Assembly (NCBI GenBank): GCA_964634465.1
Contig: CAZWLY010000009.1
Span: 1-64,000 of the forward strand
Source of the DNA: CAZWLY01 sp964634465
Lineage (GTDB): Bacteria > Desulfobacterota > Desulfarculia > G963662305
Length of the DNA: 64,000 bases
Direction of reading: 5' to 3'
Positions 55,936 through 64,000 of the stretch are shown in pieces; positions within the stretch are counted from its first letter, which is position 1, and each line of letters opens with the position of its first letter. A model generated the notes under the pieces. It ran no database searches. It was not told where the DNA came from and worked only from the letters and a program-made list of their open reading frames with translations. A program made the translations under genes and the position numbers.

Positions 55936-56639
55936 CGGCCCTCCTCCCGCTCCTTGATGGCCAGGTACTCGTCCTCGGTGATGGGCCGGTACTTGATCAA
56001 ATCGCCGGCCTTGTACAGAAACGGTTCGGCCCGGTTGGGGTCGAAGAGCTTGAGCGGGGTCCGGCCGATCAACCGCCAGCCGCCGGGGCTGTCCACCGGG
56101 TACATGCCGGTCTGGTTGTTGGCGATGCCGACCGAGCCGGCCGGGACCAGCGTCCGGGGCGTGCTCAGTCGCGGCGTGAACAGCCTGTCGTCCAGCCCGC
56201 CCAGGAAGGGGAAGCCGGGGGTGAAGCCGATCATGTAGATCTGATAGGCCGGCTGGGAGTGGAGGCGGATCACCTCTTCTTCGGTCAGGCCGTTGTGCTC
56301 GGCCACGAAGCCGATGTCCGGGCCGTACTCGCCGCCGTAGAGGACCGGGATCTCCACCGTCTCGGGCGGCGGGATCTCGATCTCGTCCAAACGCTCCTCC
56401 AGTCCGGTCAGGATCGCCTCGACGGCGGCCGGATCGGCGGCCAGCGGATCGTAGAGGATCAAGAGCGAGCGATAGGTCGGGATGACCTCGACGATGGCGG
56501 CCGGCCGATCCTGGGCCAGGGCGGCGGCCATGACCCGCACCTTGCGGTTGATCTCCGGATCGATGGCGTCGCCGTACTCGACCAAGAGACCCCGGTCGCC
56601 GACGGTGCGAAAGACCGGCTGGTCGAAAAGTCCGGACAT
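55932..56639 (-). CDS. pxpB: 5-oxoprolinase subunit B
   Basis: The 235-residue protein has the KipI/PxpB signature VGDRGLLVEYG near the start and IGFTPGFPFLGG in the middle. The ATG chosen has GGGAGG just ahead. It lies 19 bases downstream of pxpA. It was once called KipI, a kinase inhibitor; the operon context favours 5-oxoprolinase. Confidence 0.9.
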   Translation of the reverse strand: MSGLFDQPVFRTVGDRGLLVEYGDAIDPEINRKVRVMAAALAQDRPAAIVEVIPTYRSLLILYDPLAADPAAVEAILTGLEERLDEIEIPPPETVEIPVLYGGEYGPDIGFVAEHNGLTEEEVIRLHSQPAYQIYMIGFTPGFPFLGGLDDRLFTPRLSTPRTLVPAGSVGIANNQTGMYPVDSPGGWRLIGRTPLKLFDPNRAEPFLYKAGDLIKYRPITEDEYLAIKEREEGR

Positions 56640-56658
56640 CGTTATTCCCTCCCCGGGC

Positions 56659-57432
56659 TCAGTCGGCCGCGCCCATGGGTTTGACGGCCACGCCCTCGGA
56701 TTCCAGCAGTTCACGGATCGAACGGACCAGATCGACTGCGCCGGGCGTGTCGCCGTGGACGCACAGCGTCTGGGCGTTGAGTTCGATCTCGGTCCCGTCG
56801 ATGGCGGTCACCTTCTGCTCCTTGGCCATCTTGAGCGCCCGCTCGGCCACCACGGCCGGATCCTTGATGACCGCGCCCTCCTGCCGGCGGGAGACCAGCG
56901 TCCCCTCCGGGGTGTAGGCCCGATCCGGAAAGGCCTCGTAAACCACCTTCAAGCCCACCTCTTGGCCGATCCTGGTCATCATTTCGCCCTTGGCCCCGGC
57001 CAGGGCGACGTAACGCAGTTGGGGATCGACACTGACGATGGCCTCGGCGATGGCCGCGGCCACGTCCCTGTTCTCGACGGCGGTCAAGTAGAGATTGCCG
57101 TGGGGCTTGACGTGGAACAGTTCGACCCCGTTGGCCGCGCAGAAACCCTTGAGCGCCCCGATCTGGTAGATGAGGTAGTTGCGGATCTCCTCGGGGGTGC
57201 AGTCCATGTTGCGCCGGCCGAAGCCCAACAGGTCCGGGTAGCCGGGATGGGCGCCCACGCCCACGCCTTTGGCCGCGGCCAGGGCCACCGTCCGGTTCAT
57301 GACCATCGGGTCGCCGGCGTGCCAGCCGCAGGCGATGTTGGCCGAGGTGATGTAGTCGATCACCTCTTCGTCGAGGCCGAGTTTGTAGTTGGAAAAGCTC
57401 TCGCCCATGTCACAGTTAAGGTCTATCCGCAT
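56659..57432 (-). CDS. pxpA: 5-oxoprolinase subunit A (LamB/YcsF family)
   Basis: The 257-residue protein begins IDLNCDMGESFSNYKLG and has ACGWHAGDPMVM and VGAHPGYPDLLGFGRR, all diagnostic of PxpA. It is the first gene of the operon. A roughly 294-base region separates it from the divergent acyl-CoA ligase gene. Confidence 0.93.
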   Translation of the reverse strand: MRIDLNCDMGESFSNYKLGLDEEVIDYITSANIACGWHAGDPMVMNRTVALAAAKGVGVGAHPGYPDLLGFGRRNMDCTPEEIRNYLIYQIGALKGFCAANGVELFHVKPHGNLYLTAVENRDVAAAIAEAIVSVDPQLRYVALAGAKGEMMTRIGQEVGLKVVYEAFPDRAYTPEGTLVSRRQEGAVIKDPAVVAERALKMAKEQKVTAIDGTEIELNAQTLCVHGDTPGAVDLVRSIRELLESEGVAVKPMGAAD

Positions 57433-57585
57433 CGGGACATCCTCCCCTGACGGGATTAAAATGTTAGGGTTGGCTGTGCCTCAAAATCGCGCCTCGGCGC
57501 GCCGATCGTTCCCGGATCGCTACTCCCAAACTAATCCGCCGGGCAGAGCGTGTCAACCTATCTATTATTAATATTATGATATCGA

Positions 57586-57598
57586 ATTGAGATTCAAT
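57586..57598 (+). promoter_or_regulatory. Short inverted repeat in the pxpA-acyl-CoA ligase spacer
   Basis: ATTGA-GAT-TCAAT is a perfect 5-3-5 repeat in an AT-rich tract. Its relation to either promoter is not clear. Confidence 0.35.
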
Positions 57599-57650
57599 GA
57601 CGCGTCGGGCCGCCGCCCGGTCCGGAGCGGCTGGTCAAAAGGCGTCGATG

Positions 57651-57662
57651 GTGATATATCAC
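57651..57662 (+). promoter_or_regulatory. Perfect palindrome upstream of the acyl-CoA ligase gene
   Basis: GTGATATATCAC is a 12-base palindrome, 65 bases before the TTG start of the ligase gene. It resembles GTGA/TCAC-type operators but with a 4-base rather than the usual 6-base CRP spacing. Confidence 0.45.
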
Positions 57663-57726
57663 AACATTCGTCCCCCCTCCAATCGCGGTAGAGCCGCCGG
57701 AGAGAGACTGAAGGGAGGTGTCGGGC

Positions 57727-59271
57727 TTGATCAAGTCGGTCAATGTCGCCTACTGGGTCCAGCGCTGGAGCGAGCTCCATCCGGACAAGGCGGCCATCGT
57801 TTTCCAGGGTGATGAGATCAGCTATCGCCGGCTCCACCGCCGGGCCAACCGGACCGCCTGCTGGCTCCAATCGATCGGGATAGAAAAGGGCGATCGGGTG
57901 GCGGCGATGCTGGACAACTGCCCCGAGTTCATCGAGCTCTACCTCGCTTCGGCCCGGCTGGGGGCGATCTTCGTCCCGATCAACACCCGCCTGGCCGCGC
58001 CGGAGCTGAAGTTCACCCTCCGCCACTGCCGGCCCCGCCTTTTCGTCTACGGCCCCCGTTTCGAGACGATGGTCGATTCGCTGGATCTGGCCGGTTCCCT
58101 GCCGCTCATCCTCCAGGCCAGGCTGGGCCCCGGCGGCAATGCCGAGCGGCTGGATTATTCGGCCGGCACGGCCGAGTTCGACGGCCAGGAGCCGTTTCTG
58201 ACCGCCACCCTCGGCCCCGGCGACCCGGAGGAGCCCCAGGTGATCATGTATACTTCCGGCACCACCGGCCAGCCCAAGGGCGCGGTCTTGAGCCATCGCA
58301 AGACCTTTTTCAACTGTTTGAACGCCGACATCTTCTTCAAGCTCCACTTCGACGACGTGATGCTCGTCATCCTGCCGCTGTTCCACTCCGGCGGGCTGTT
58401 CATTCAGGCTTCGCCCTGCCTTTACAAAGGCGCGACCATCCTCCTCCATCCCCGCTTCGACCCGGCGGCGGTCTACGCCGACATCGAGAGGTACAGAGTG
58501 ACCAAGTTCCTGGGCGTGCCGACCGTGTTTCGGGCCCTCTTGGAGCTCGACGGCGACAAGCGGCGCGACGTGTCCTCCCTTCGGGTCACGGCCATCGGCG
58601 GCGAGAAGGTCACCCCCGAGCTTCTGGCCGCCTGCAAGGAGGCCGGCTTCTCCTGCCGCCAGATCATGGGCCAGACCGAAACCTCGATCCTGCTTTGGGC
58701 CTCGGAGGAGGAATCGCTGGCCCGGCCGGGGACCGTCGGCCGCCCCGTCTTCCACGCCGAGGTCCGGTTGATGGACGAGGCCGGCCGGCCGGTGCCGGTG
58801 GGCGAGGTGGGCGAGATCGTCGCCCGGGGCTCGATTCTGATGAAGGAGTACTGGCAGGAGCCGGAGACGACCGAGAAGACCATGCACGGCCAGTGGCTCA
58901 GAACCGGCGACCTGGCCCGGATGGACGAGGACGGCTACTTCTACCTGGTCGATCGGGCCACCGACATGTACATCTCCGGCGGGGAGAACGTCTACCCGAC
59001 CGAGGTCGAACGGGTCCTCAAACAGCTTCCCGGCGTGGCCGACGCCGCCGTTTTGGGCGTTCCGGACGACACCTGGGGCGAGGTCGGCCACGCCTTTGTT
59101 GTCCTCGAGAACGGGGCCGAGGTCACCCGAGACGAAATCATGGACTTCTGCCGGGCCAATCTGGCCGGCTTCAAGCGGCCCAAGCACATCACCTTTGTCG
59201 GCGAGCTGCCCCGGACCTCCTTGGGCAAGGTCCGCAAGTTCGTGCTCCGGGAGATGCTGGAGTCGAGCTGA
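57727..59271 (+). CDS. Long-chain fatty-acid/acyl-CoA ligase
   Basis: The 514-residue AMP-forming ligase has the P-loop YTSGTTGQPKGAVLSH, then GQTE, TGDLARMDEDGYFYLV and YISGGENVYPTEVE. The catalytic lysine lies in GKVRKFVL near the C-terminus. It converts a carboxylic acid and CoA to acyl-CoA. The TTG start is preferred because AGGGAGGTG is well placed ahead of it; a GTG nine bases upstream would overlap this ribosome site. It is followed convergently by ftsH. Confidence 0.9.
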   Translation: MIKSVNVAYWVQRWSELHPDKAAIVFQGDEISYRRLHRRANRTACWLQSIGIEKGDRVAAMLDNCPEFIELYLASARLGAIFVPINTRLAAPELKFTLRHCRPRLFVYGPRFETMVDSLDLAGSLPLILQARLGPGGNAERLDYSAGTAEFDGQEPFLTATLGPGDPEEPQVIMYTSGTTGQPKGAVLSHRKTFFNCLNADIFFKLHFDDVMLVILPLFHSGGLFIQASPCLYKGATILLHPRFDPAAVYADIERYRVTKFLGVPTVFRALLELDGDKRRDVSSLRVTAIGGEKVTPELLAACKEAGFSCRQIMGQTETSILLWASEEESLARPGTVGRPVFHAEVRLMDEAGRPVPVGEVGEIVARGSILMKEYWQEPETTEKTMHGQWLRTGDLARMDEDGYFYLVDRATDMYISGGENVYPTEVERVLKQLPGVADAAVLGVPDDTWGEVGHAFVVLENGAEVTRDEIMDFCRANLAGFKRPKHITFVGELPRTSLGKVRKFVLREMLESS

Positions 59272-59289
59272 GCCGCCGGGCCGGGCCGG

Positions 59290-61131
59290 CTAATCGGTCG
59301 CCTGTCCGGCCGCCTCCTCGGCGGACGAGCCGGCGTCTCGGCCGATCAGGGCCTTGAACTCGCTCTCGTCCAGGCTCTCCTTCTCGATCAGCGTTTCGGC
59401 GATCGAAGTCAGGACCTCCCGGTGACGGGTCAACAGATCGGTGACATGGGCCTCGCGCTCGTCGAGGATGGTCTTGATCTCCTCGTCCAGCTTGGCCGCG
59501 GTTTCGTCGCTGTACTCCCGGCCGCTCCAGGGCGACTGCTCGGGCGAGAGGAACATCGGCTGACCCGAGCGGGGGTAGGTGGCCAGGCCCAGGGTCCGGC
59601 CCATCCCGTACTCGGCCACCATGGCCCGGGTGATGTCGGTCGCCCGTTGGAGGTCGTTGTGGGCGCCGGTGGTGACGTCCTCGAAGACCAGCTTCTCGGC
59701 CACCCGGCCGCCCAAGAGGACGTCGATCTTGCCCAGGAGCTCCGAGCGGCTCATCAGGTAGCGGTCCTCGATCGGCCGCTGCTGGGTGTAGCCCAGGGCG
59801 GCCAGCCCCCGGGGGATGATCGAAATCTTGTGGACCGGATCGGCCCCCGGCGTGTAGGCCGCCACTAGGGCGTGGCCGGTCTCGTGGTAGGCGACGATCC
59901 TCTTCTCCTTGGGGTTGATGACCCGGTTCTTCTTCTCCAGGCCGCCGACGATCCGATCGACCGCCTCGTCCAAGTCCTCCATCTCGACCGCCTTCTTCTT
60001 CTTTCTGGCAGCCAGGAGAGCGGCCTCGTTGACCACGTTGGCCAGGTCGGCCCCTGAGAAGCCAGGCGTCTTCTGGGCGATGACTTTGAGATCGACGCCC
60101 TCGGCCAGCTTGACCTTGCGGGTATGGATCTTGAGTATGGCCTCCCGGCCGTTGATGTCGGGCTTGTCGACCAGGACGTGGCGATCGAACCGGCCGGCCC
60201 GGAGCAAGGCCGGATCGAGGATTTCCGGCCGGTTGGTGGCGGCCATGATGACCACGCCGACGCGGGGGTCGAAGCCGTCCATCTCCACCAGGAGCTGGTT
60301 CAAGGTCTGTTCGCGCTCGTCGTGACTGGCGATCACGCCGGCGCCGCGGGCCTTGCCGATGGCGTCCAGCTCGTCGATGAAGATGATGCAGGGCGCTTTC
60401 TCTCTGGCCTGGGTGAACAGGTCCCTCACCCGGGCCGCGCCCATGCCGACGAAGAGCTCGACGAAATCGGAGCCGCTGATGGAGAAATAGGGCACGCCCG
60501 CCTCGCCGGCGACAGCCCGGGCCAGAAGCGTCTTGCCGGTGCCCGGCGGCCCGACCAGGAGGACGCCCTTGGGCAACCGGCCGCCGATCTCCTCGAAGGC
60601 GGCCGGGGTTTTCAGAAAGTCGATGATCTCCTTGAGCTCTTCCTTGGCTTCGTCCTCACCGGCCACGTCGCTGAAACGGGTTTCGATCTCCTGCTCGGCG
60701 TAGATCTTGGCCTTGTTTCGGCCGAAGCTCATCATTCCGGAGCCGGGTTGCATCCGTTTCATCAGGAACCACCAGATGCCCAAGAAGAAGACGGCCGGTA
60801 GGATCCAGGACATGAGGTCCCTGAAAAAAGTGTTCTCTATCTCGCCCATGAAGGTGACGTGGTGCTGGGCCAGCTTGGCCGAAAGGGTCGGATCGACCCT
60901 GACCGTCCGGAACCTGATCACGTCCGGGCCGGTCTTGGACTTCATCTTGCCGGCGATGACGTTCTGGGTGACGGCGACCTCGAGCACCTGACCCGTCTCC
61001 AGGGCCTTGAGAAACTCGCTGTAGGGGATCACCTTGGGCGCGTACTGGCTGGCGATCAGGTTTTGGATGATCAACACGCCCCACACGGCCAGGAAGATGT
61101 ACCAGGCATGGAATTTGACTTTTTTGTCCAC
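59290..61131 (-). CDS. ftsH: ATP-dependent zinc metalloprotease FtsH
   Basis: The 613-residue protein has two N-terminal transmembrane helices, Walker A GPPGTGKT near residue 191, the AAA second region of homology, and the zinc motif HETGH near residue 416. It degrades unneeded membrane and cytosolic proteins. GTG is the preferred start because AAAGGAG is seven bases ahead of it; a TTG two codons earlier would place the ribosome site too close. Confidence 0.93.
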   Translation of the reverse strand: MDKKVKFHAWYIFLAVWGVLIIQNLIASQYAPKVIPYSEFLKALETGQVLEVAVTQNVIAGKMKSKTGPDVIRFRTVRVDPTLSAKLAQHHVTFMGEIENTFFRDLMSWILPAVFFLGIWWFLMKRMQPGSGMMSFGRNKAKIYAEQEIETRFSDVAGEDEAKEELKEIIDFLKTPAAFEEIGGRLPKGVLLVGPPGTGKTLLARAVAGEAGVPYFSISGSDFVELFVGMGAARVRDLFTQAREKAPCIIFIDELDAIGKARGAGVIASHDEREQTLNQLLVEMDGFDPRVGVVIMAATNRPEILDPALLRAGRFDRHVLVDKPDINGREAILKIHTRKVKLAEGVDLKVIAQKTPGFSGADLANVVNEAALLAARKKKKAVEMEDLDEAVDRIVGGLEKKNRVINPKEKRIVAYHETGHALVAAYTPGADPVHKISIIPRGLAALGYTQQRPIEDRYLMSRSELLGKIDVLLGGRVAEKLVFEDVTTGAHNDLQRATDITRAMVAEYGMGRTLGLATYPRSGQPMFLSPEQSPWSGREYSDETAAKLDEEIKTILDEREAHVTDLLTRHREVLTSIAETLIEKESLDESEFKALIGRDAGSSAEEAAGQATD

Positions 61132-61336
61132 CGGCAAACTCCTTTACCAGTCGGTGACGCTTCCGCTTCCGTCGCCGGACTCGAAGCACAGGCCGCTGCT
61201 GCGCCTATCGAGCGGCTTTCCAACAACCGGTTGATATCAATCAAAAGTGCAACAGGAATATCTTATCAGAGGAATGGCCCGGAGAGAACGCCTTTCGGCA
61301 GGCCTTCCGCAAAGGGGCGCGATGGAGGGCGGTCGT

Positions 61337-62557
61337 CTAGTCGAACCGGTGGAGCTGCGTCCGGGGGACCAGGGCCAGGCGGCCGATGCCCTGGAGGCTC
61401 TTGTCCTCGCTGGCCAGGCAAGCCTTACGCACGGCGTTGATGGTCTGGGCGGCCGCGGTCGAGCCCCAGAACCACTCGGCCAGGCTGGCCGGATCGGTCG
61501 GCTGGCCGGGCTGGGCCGAGACGGCCTCGAAATAGTAGGCCTTGAGGTCCTCCACGGCCATCTTGAGGGCCATGGCCGGCATGATCTCGGAGGTCGGATT
61601 TTCCGGCCTCTCGCCTCTGGCGTAGGCGCTGATGAACTCGACCACCCGCTCCGGCTCGAGGCCCGAGGTGCCGGTCGTGGTCCGGCCCCGTCCGGCTACG
61701 GCCAGGTCGTACCAGGTCCGCATCTGGGCCGCCTCGTCGGCGAAGGCGGCCAGGAGCTTCTCCAGGTCGGTGAGATCGGCCTCGGCCGGGGCGAAGGAGA
61801 CCGGGCAGGCCACCGGCTGGGGCGCGGCTTCGGCCTGGGGCGCGTCCTCGGGAAAGTCTTCCAGGACCGGCCCGGAGGGGGCCTCCAGCAAGTTGAGGAC
61901 GCTCAACAGGACCCGCTTCTGGAATTCGGGATCGTTGGGTGCGCCCAGCGGCCGCCCCAGCGGGAAGGGCACCCACAGCGCCCGGGGCGGCTTGATGATC
62001 TCGGTGTGCTCCCTGACTAGGCTGATCGACGTCGTCGCCAACCCCTCGTTCTCGAAAAAGTGAGCCAGCCCGCCCACGGCGCGCGTGCAGTTCGGTCAGA
62101 CCGGCACCAGCAGGACGGCTTCGACGCCTTCGGCCTTCATTATCCCGGCCAGTCGGCGGGCGGTCTCCCCCAGTCGGGCCGGCTCGGTGGCGCCCATGAA
62201 CGAGTAGTGGTAGTCGGCCAGAGCGCCGATGACGCCGAGCTCGGTCAGCTCCCGCAACCTGCCCAGCGGGAAGACCACGTTCCAGTCCTGCATGAAGCCG
62301 GTCCGGTCGAAGTTGGTCGAGATGTGGCTCATAACCAACTCCTCGGCCGGCGTGTCGCCCGGAATGATCCGGTAATCGGCCGCGTTGGGTGCAAACGGCC
62401 TGTCGCCGCGGCGGTGGAGGCCGGCGGTGGAGATGAGGGCCAGCTTGCGCCGGGAAAGGGGCGGCCCCGTCACCCAGGGCGCGGCCTCGAAGGTCGGACA
62501 GGGCAGTTCGAGCAGATGCTTCTTCTCGTCTTCGGGAATCCGCTTGAGATCGACCAC
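61337..62557 (-). CDS. Selenoprotein B of the glycine/betaine/D-proline reductase family (in-frame UGA read as selenocysteine)
   Basis: Two open frames lie in the same reading frame and are separated only by a TGA at 62096-62098. Together they make a 406-residue protein with the UGA at residue 154, giving U-P-N-C at 154-157. This corresponds to the active-site UxxC of PrdB/GrdB-type reductases. Continuous similarity runs on both sides: YRIIPGDTPAEELVMSHIST and the EAVLLVPV segment before, TRAVGGLAHFFENEGL after. GTG start with GGGGAGAGG ahead. A small hairpin (CACG/CGTG) lies just downstream of the UGA. It is inferred to reduce or rearrange a C-N or thiol-type substrate. Confidence 0.82.
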
Positions 62558-62730
62558 GGCCTCTCCCCCCTTCAGGCCTCTGGTTGGCGGGTGTTCGTCG
62601 CCCTTGCGGTGGACGAGCCGAGGAGATGATACGATGATCGGCTGGGGGTGTCAAACGGGTCGCCGGTTGCCCGCGGCCGGTATTTGGTCTACCATCAAGG
62701 TTCGATTTGCCGACCGGGCGGGAGGGTGCG

Positions 62731-63771
62731 ATGACGAATTGGAAACCAGGCTGGATGAAGACCGGCCTGGGCTCGTTGCCGATGAGCGAGCCCGAGGCCG
62801 CAACGGCGCTGGTCCTGGAGCGCTTTCCCGGGTTGCCCTTCTGGCCCCAACTGCCGCCCCGCAGCCCGTGGGAGAACATCACCCTTCAGTTCGCCGCCGG
62901 GTTGCCCGGCCTGATCGCCGACCCCGAGGCCGGGACGGTCGGGGTCGATCCGACGGCCGACCTGGCCGCCGAACTGACTACCTTTTACGAGGCCTATCTC
63001 GCCGGCGACTCGAATCGCTTCGCCCTGACCCCGGAGGTCGCCCCCGGTTACTTCCGGTTGGGCGAGAATATCCAGGCCGATCCCGGTCGGGTCGAGCGGC
63101 TCAAGGGCCAGGTCATCGGGCCGCTGACCTTCTGCCAGGCGGCCAAAGACGCCGAGGGCCGGATGGTGCTCCACGATCCGGAGTTACGAATCGCCTGCGC
63201 CAGGGGATTGGGCTTGGGCGGGGCTTGGCAGGTCGAGAACTTTCCCCGGCTCGGCCGCCGGCCGCTGATCCTCATCGACGACCCCGGCGTCTATTTGGTC
63301 GGCTCGGCCCACCTGGGGCTGAGCCGGGCCGAGGCGATCGAGCTCATCGCCGCCGCCGCCGAACCGATCGCCCGCGCCGGGGCCCTGGTCGGCGTCCACT
63401 GCTGCGCCAACACCGACTGGTCGCTGCTCTTGTCCGCCGAAATCGACGTCTTGAGCCTTGACGCGGCCGGCTTCGGCGAAAGCCTGCTCCTCTATGCCGA
63501 TGACGTGATCGCCTTCCTGGAACGGGGCGGAGTGCTGGCCTGGGGAATCGTTCCGACCAACACCTTCACCGGGCGGGAGACGCCCGAGTCTCTTCTGGGC
63601 CGGCTGGGCGAGCTGACCGCCGCCCTGGTCAGGGCCGGAGCGGACCGGACGGCCGTCCAGGATCAGGCCCTGCTTACCCCGGCCTGCGGCCTGGGCTCGC
63701 TTTCGTCCGAGGTCGCCCTGGCCGTCCTCGATCTACTGGACGCAACCCACGCTTTGCTCATGGGACGGTGA
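62731..63771 (+). CDS. Core-MetE-like methyltransferase / UROD-MetE superfamily protein
   Basis: The 346-residue protein has the MetE/UROD TIM-barrel pattern, GLGSLPMSEPEAATALVLER at the start and GQVIGPLTF in the middle. GVHCCANTDW carries an HxC motif as in zinc-dependent methionine synthases, not in true uroporphyrinogen decarboxylases. Core-MetE proteins in other anaerobes take methyl from a methylcorrinoid protein, which would fit the corrinoid activator genes in this window. The ATG has GGAGGGTG ahead. It is divergent from the selenoprotein gene. Confidence 0.68.
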   Translation: MTNWKPGWMKTGLGSLPMSEPEAATALVLERFPGLPFWPQLPPRSPWENITLQFAAGLPGLIADPEAGTVGVDPTADLAAELTTFYEAYLAGDSNRFALTPEVAPGYFRLGENIQADPGRVERLKGQVIGPLTFCQAAKDAEGRMVLHDPELRIACARGLGLGGAWQVENFPRLGRRPLILIDDPGVYLVGSAHLGLSRAEAIELIAAAAEPIARAGALVGVHCCANTDWSLLLSAEIDVLSLDAAGFGESLLLYADDVIAFLERGGVLAWGIVPTNTFTGRETPESLLGRLGELTAALVRAGADRTAVQDQALLTPACGLGSLSSEVALAVLDLLDATHALLMGR

Positions 63772-63775
63772 GGGC

Positions 63776-64000
63776 ATGGAAGCGGGCCGGATCATCCCCG
63801 TCGTCGGGCCGATCAAGCTGCTCAGCGGTCGAAACAGGGGCCAGTTCCCCTTCTCCCACAGCTTCATCATCGACGACGCCGACACGGCCCTGATCGACAC
63901 CGGGCCGGGCCTGGAGGTGTTGAGGCCGTGGGCCGAACCCGGCCGGATCGATCTCGTCCTCAACACCCACACCCACCCCGACCATTCGGCCGGCAACCAC
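63776..64000 (+). CDS. MBL-fold metallo-hydrolase, N-terminal part (truncated by window end)
   Basis: The open frame starts with ATG four bases after the stop of the core-MetE-like gene. It runs to the window end (75 codons). The translated sequence has LIDTGPGLEVLRPW and THTHPDHSAGN, the HxHxDH zinc motif of the metallo-beta-lactamase fold. Function beyond that is unknown. It is probably co-transcribed with the upstream gene. Confidence 0.8.
   Translation, partial: MEAGRIIPVVGPIKLLSGRNRGQFPFSHSFIIDDADTALIDTGPGLEVLRPWAEPGRIDLVLNTHTHPDHSAGNH

Noticed and set aside
61337..62077. A separate 246-residue gene starting at the GTG/Met before GGLAHFF
   Set aside because: It lacks a ribosome site and begins in the middle of the conserved reductase fold. 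It continues the frame of the preceding peptide across a single TGA, so the Sec read-through model explains both pieces better.

Overview
The window is high-GC chromosomal DNA from an anaerobic, Gram-negative bacterium. The gene content fits a deltaproteobacterium-like lineage (Desulfobacterota in the broad sense). The supporting evidence is a complete type II secretion operon, TRAP transport, an ORP/NifX-type cluster of ferredoxin-MinD ATPases with DUF134 regulators, corrinoid-activation proteins, maturation genes for selenium-dependent molybdenum enzymes, and a gene that appears to encode selenocysteine. The taxonomic placement is inference. No species is claimed.

Layout. 1-425: the 3' end of 23S rRNA, 5S rRNA and a terminator. 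484-4740: a PilZ protein, a VOC protein, a secreted protein, an AEC permease and a ferredoxin-nitroreductase. 4885-15529: the type II secretion operon gspC-D-E-F-G-H-I-J-K-L-M, with stop/start overlaps throughout its second half. 15615-23529: a PilJ-type chemoreceptor, yidD with a TPR membrane protein, a copper P-type ATPase, a universal stress protein and ComM. 23696-28752: an outer-membrane protein, a PadR regulator, and a mocA/MoCF/yqeB/yqeC block for selenium-dependent molybdenum hydroxylase maturation. 28872-40145: glcDF, TPR, a second PilZ protein, a self-regulated TetR with an FAD oxidoreductase, an SHOCT protein, an acyl-CoA dehydrogenase-etfBA operon and a Nudix protein.

40373-46314 is the most distinctive regulatory region. 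Two DUF134 genes lie in tandem, each with its own promoter, and each promoter is flanked by two copies of a palindrome whose sequence differs between the genes. The first promoter drives a DUF134-NifX fusion, two ferredoxin-MinD ATPases, a NifX protein and probably a histidine kinase with a Rossmann-like sensor domain. The second drives a small DUF134 protein and a DUF5320 protein.

46548-49121 holds a corrinoid reductive activator (ASKHA) directly followed by a stand-alone MetH-activation-like protein. 49363-57432 holds a FadR-type GntR regulator, a TRAP transporter, a creatininase-family amidohydrolase, a cNMP-binding protein and the 5-oxoprolinase genes pxpABC. 57727-64000 holds an acyl-CoA ligase, FtsH, a selenoprotein B-family gene (61337-62557, minus strand) read through an in-frame UGA, a core-MetE-like protein and the start of an MBL-fold hydrolase.

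The main points for follow-up are the UGA-containing selenoprotein, which simple gene calling would split in two, and the pair of DUF134 regulons with different palindromes. Selenium use is supported twice, by the Sec-type UGA gene and by yqeB/yqeC. Corrinoid or one-carbon chemistry is also supported twice, by the ASKHA plus MetH-activation pair and by the core-MetE-like gene.
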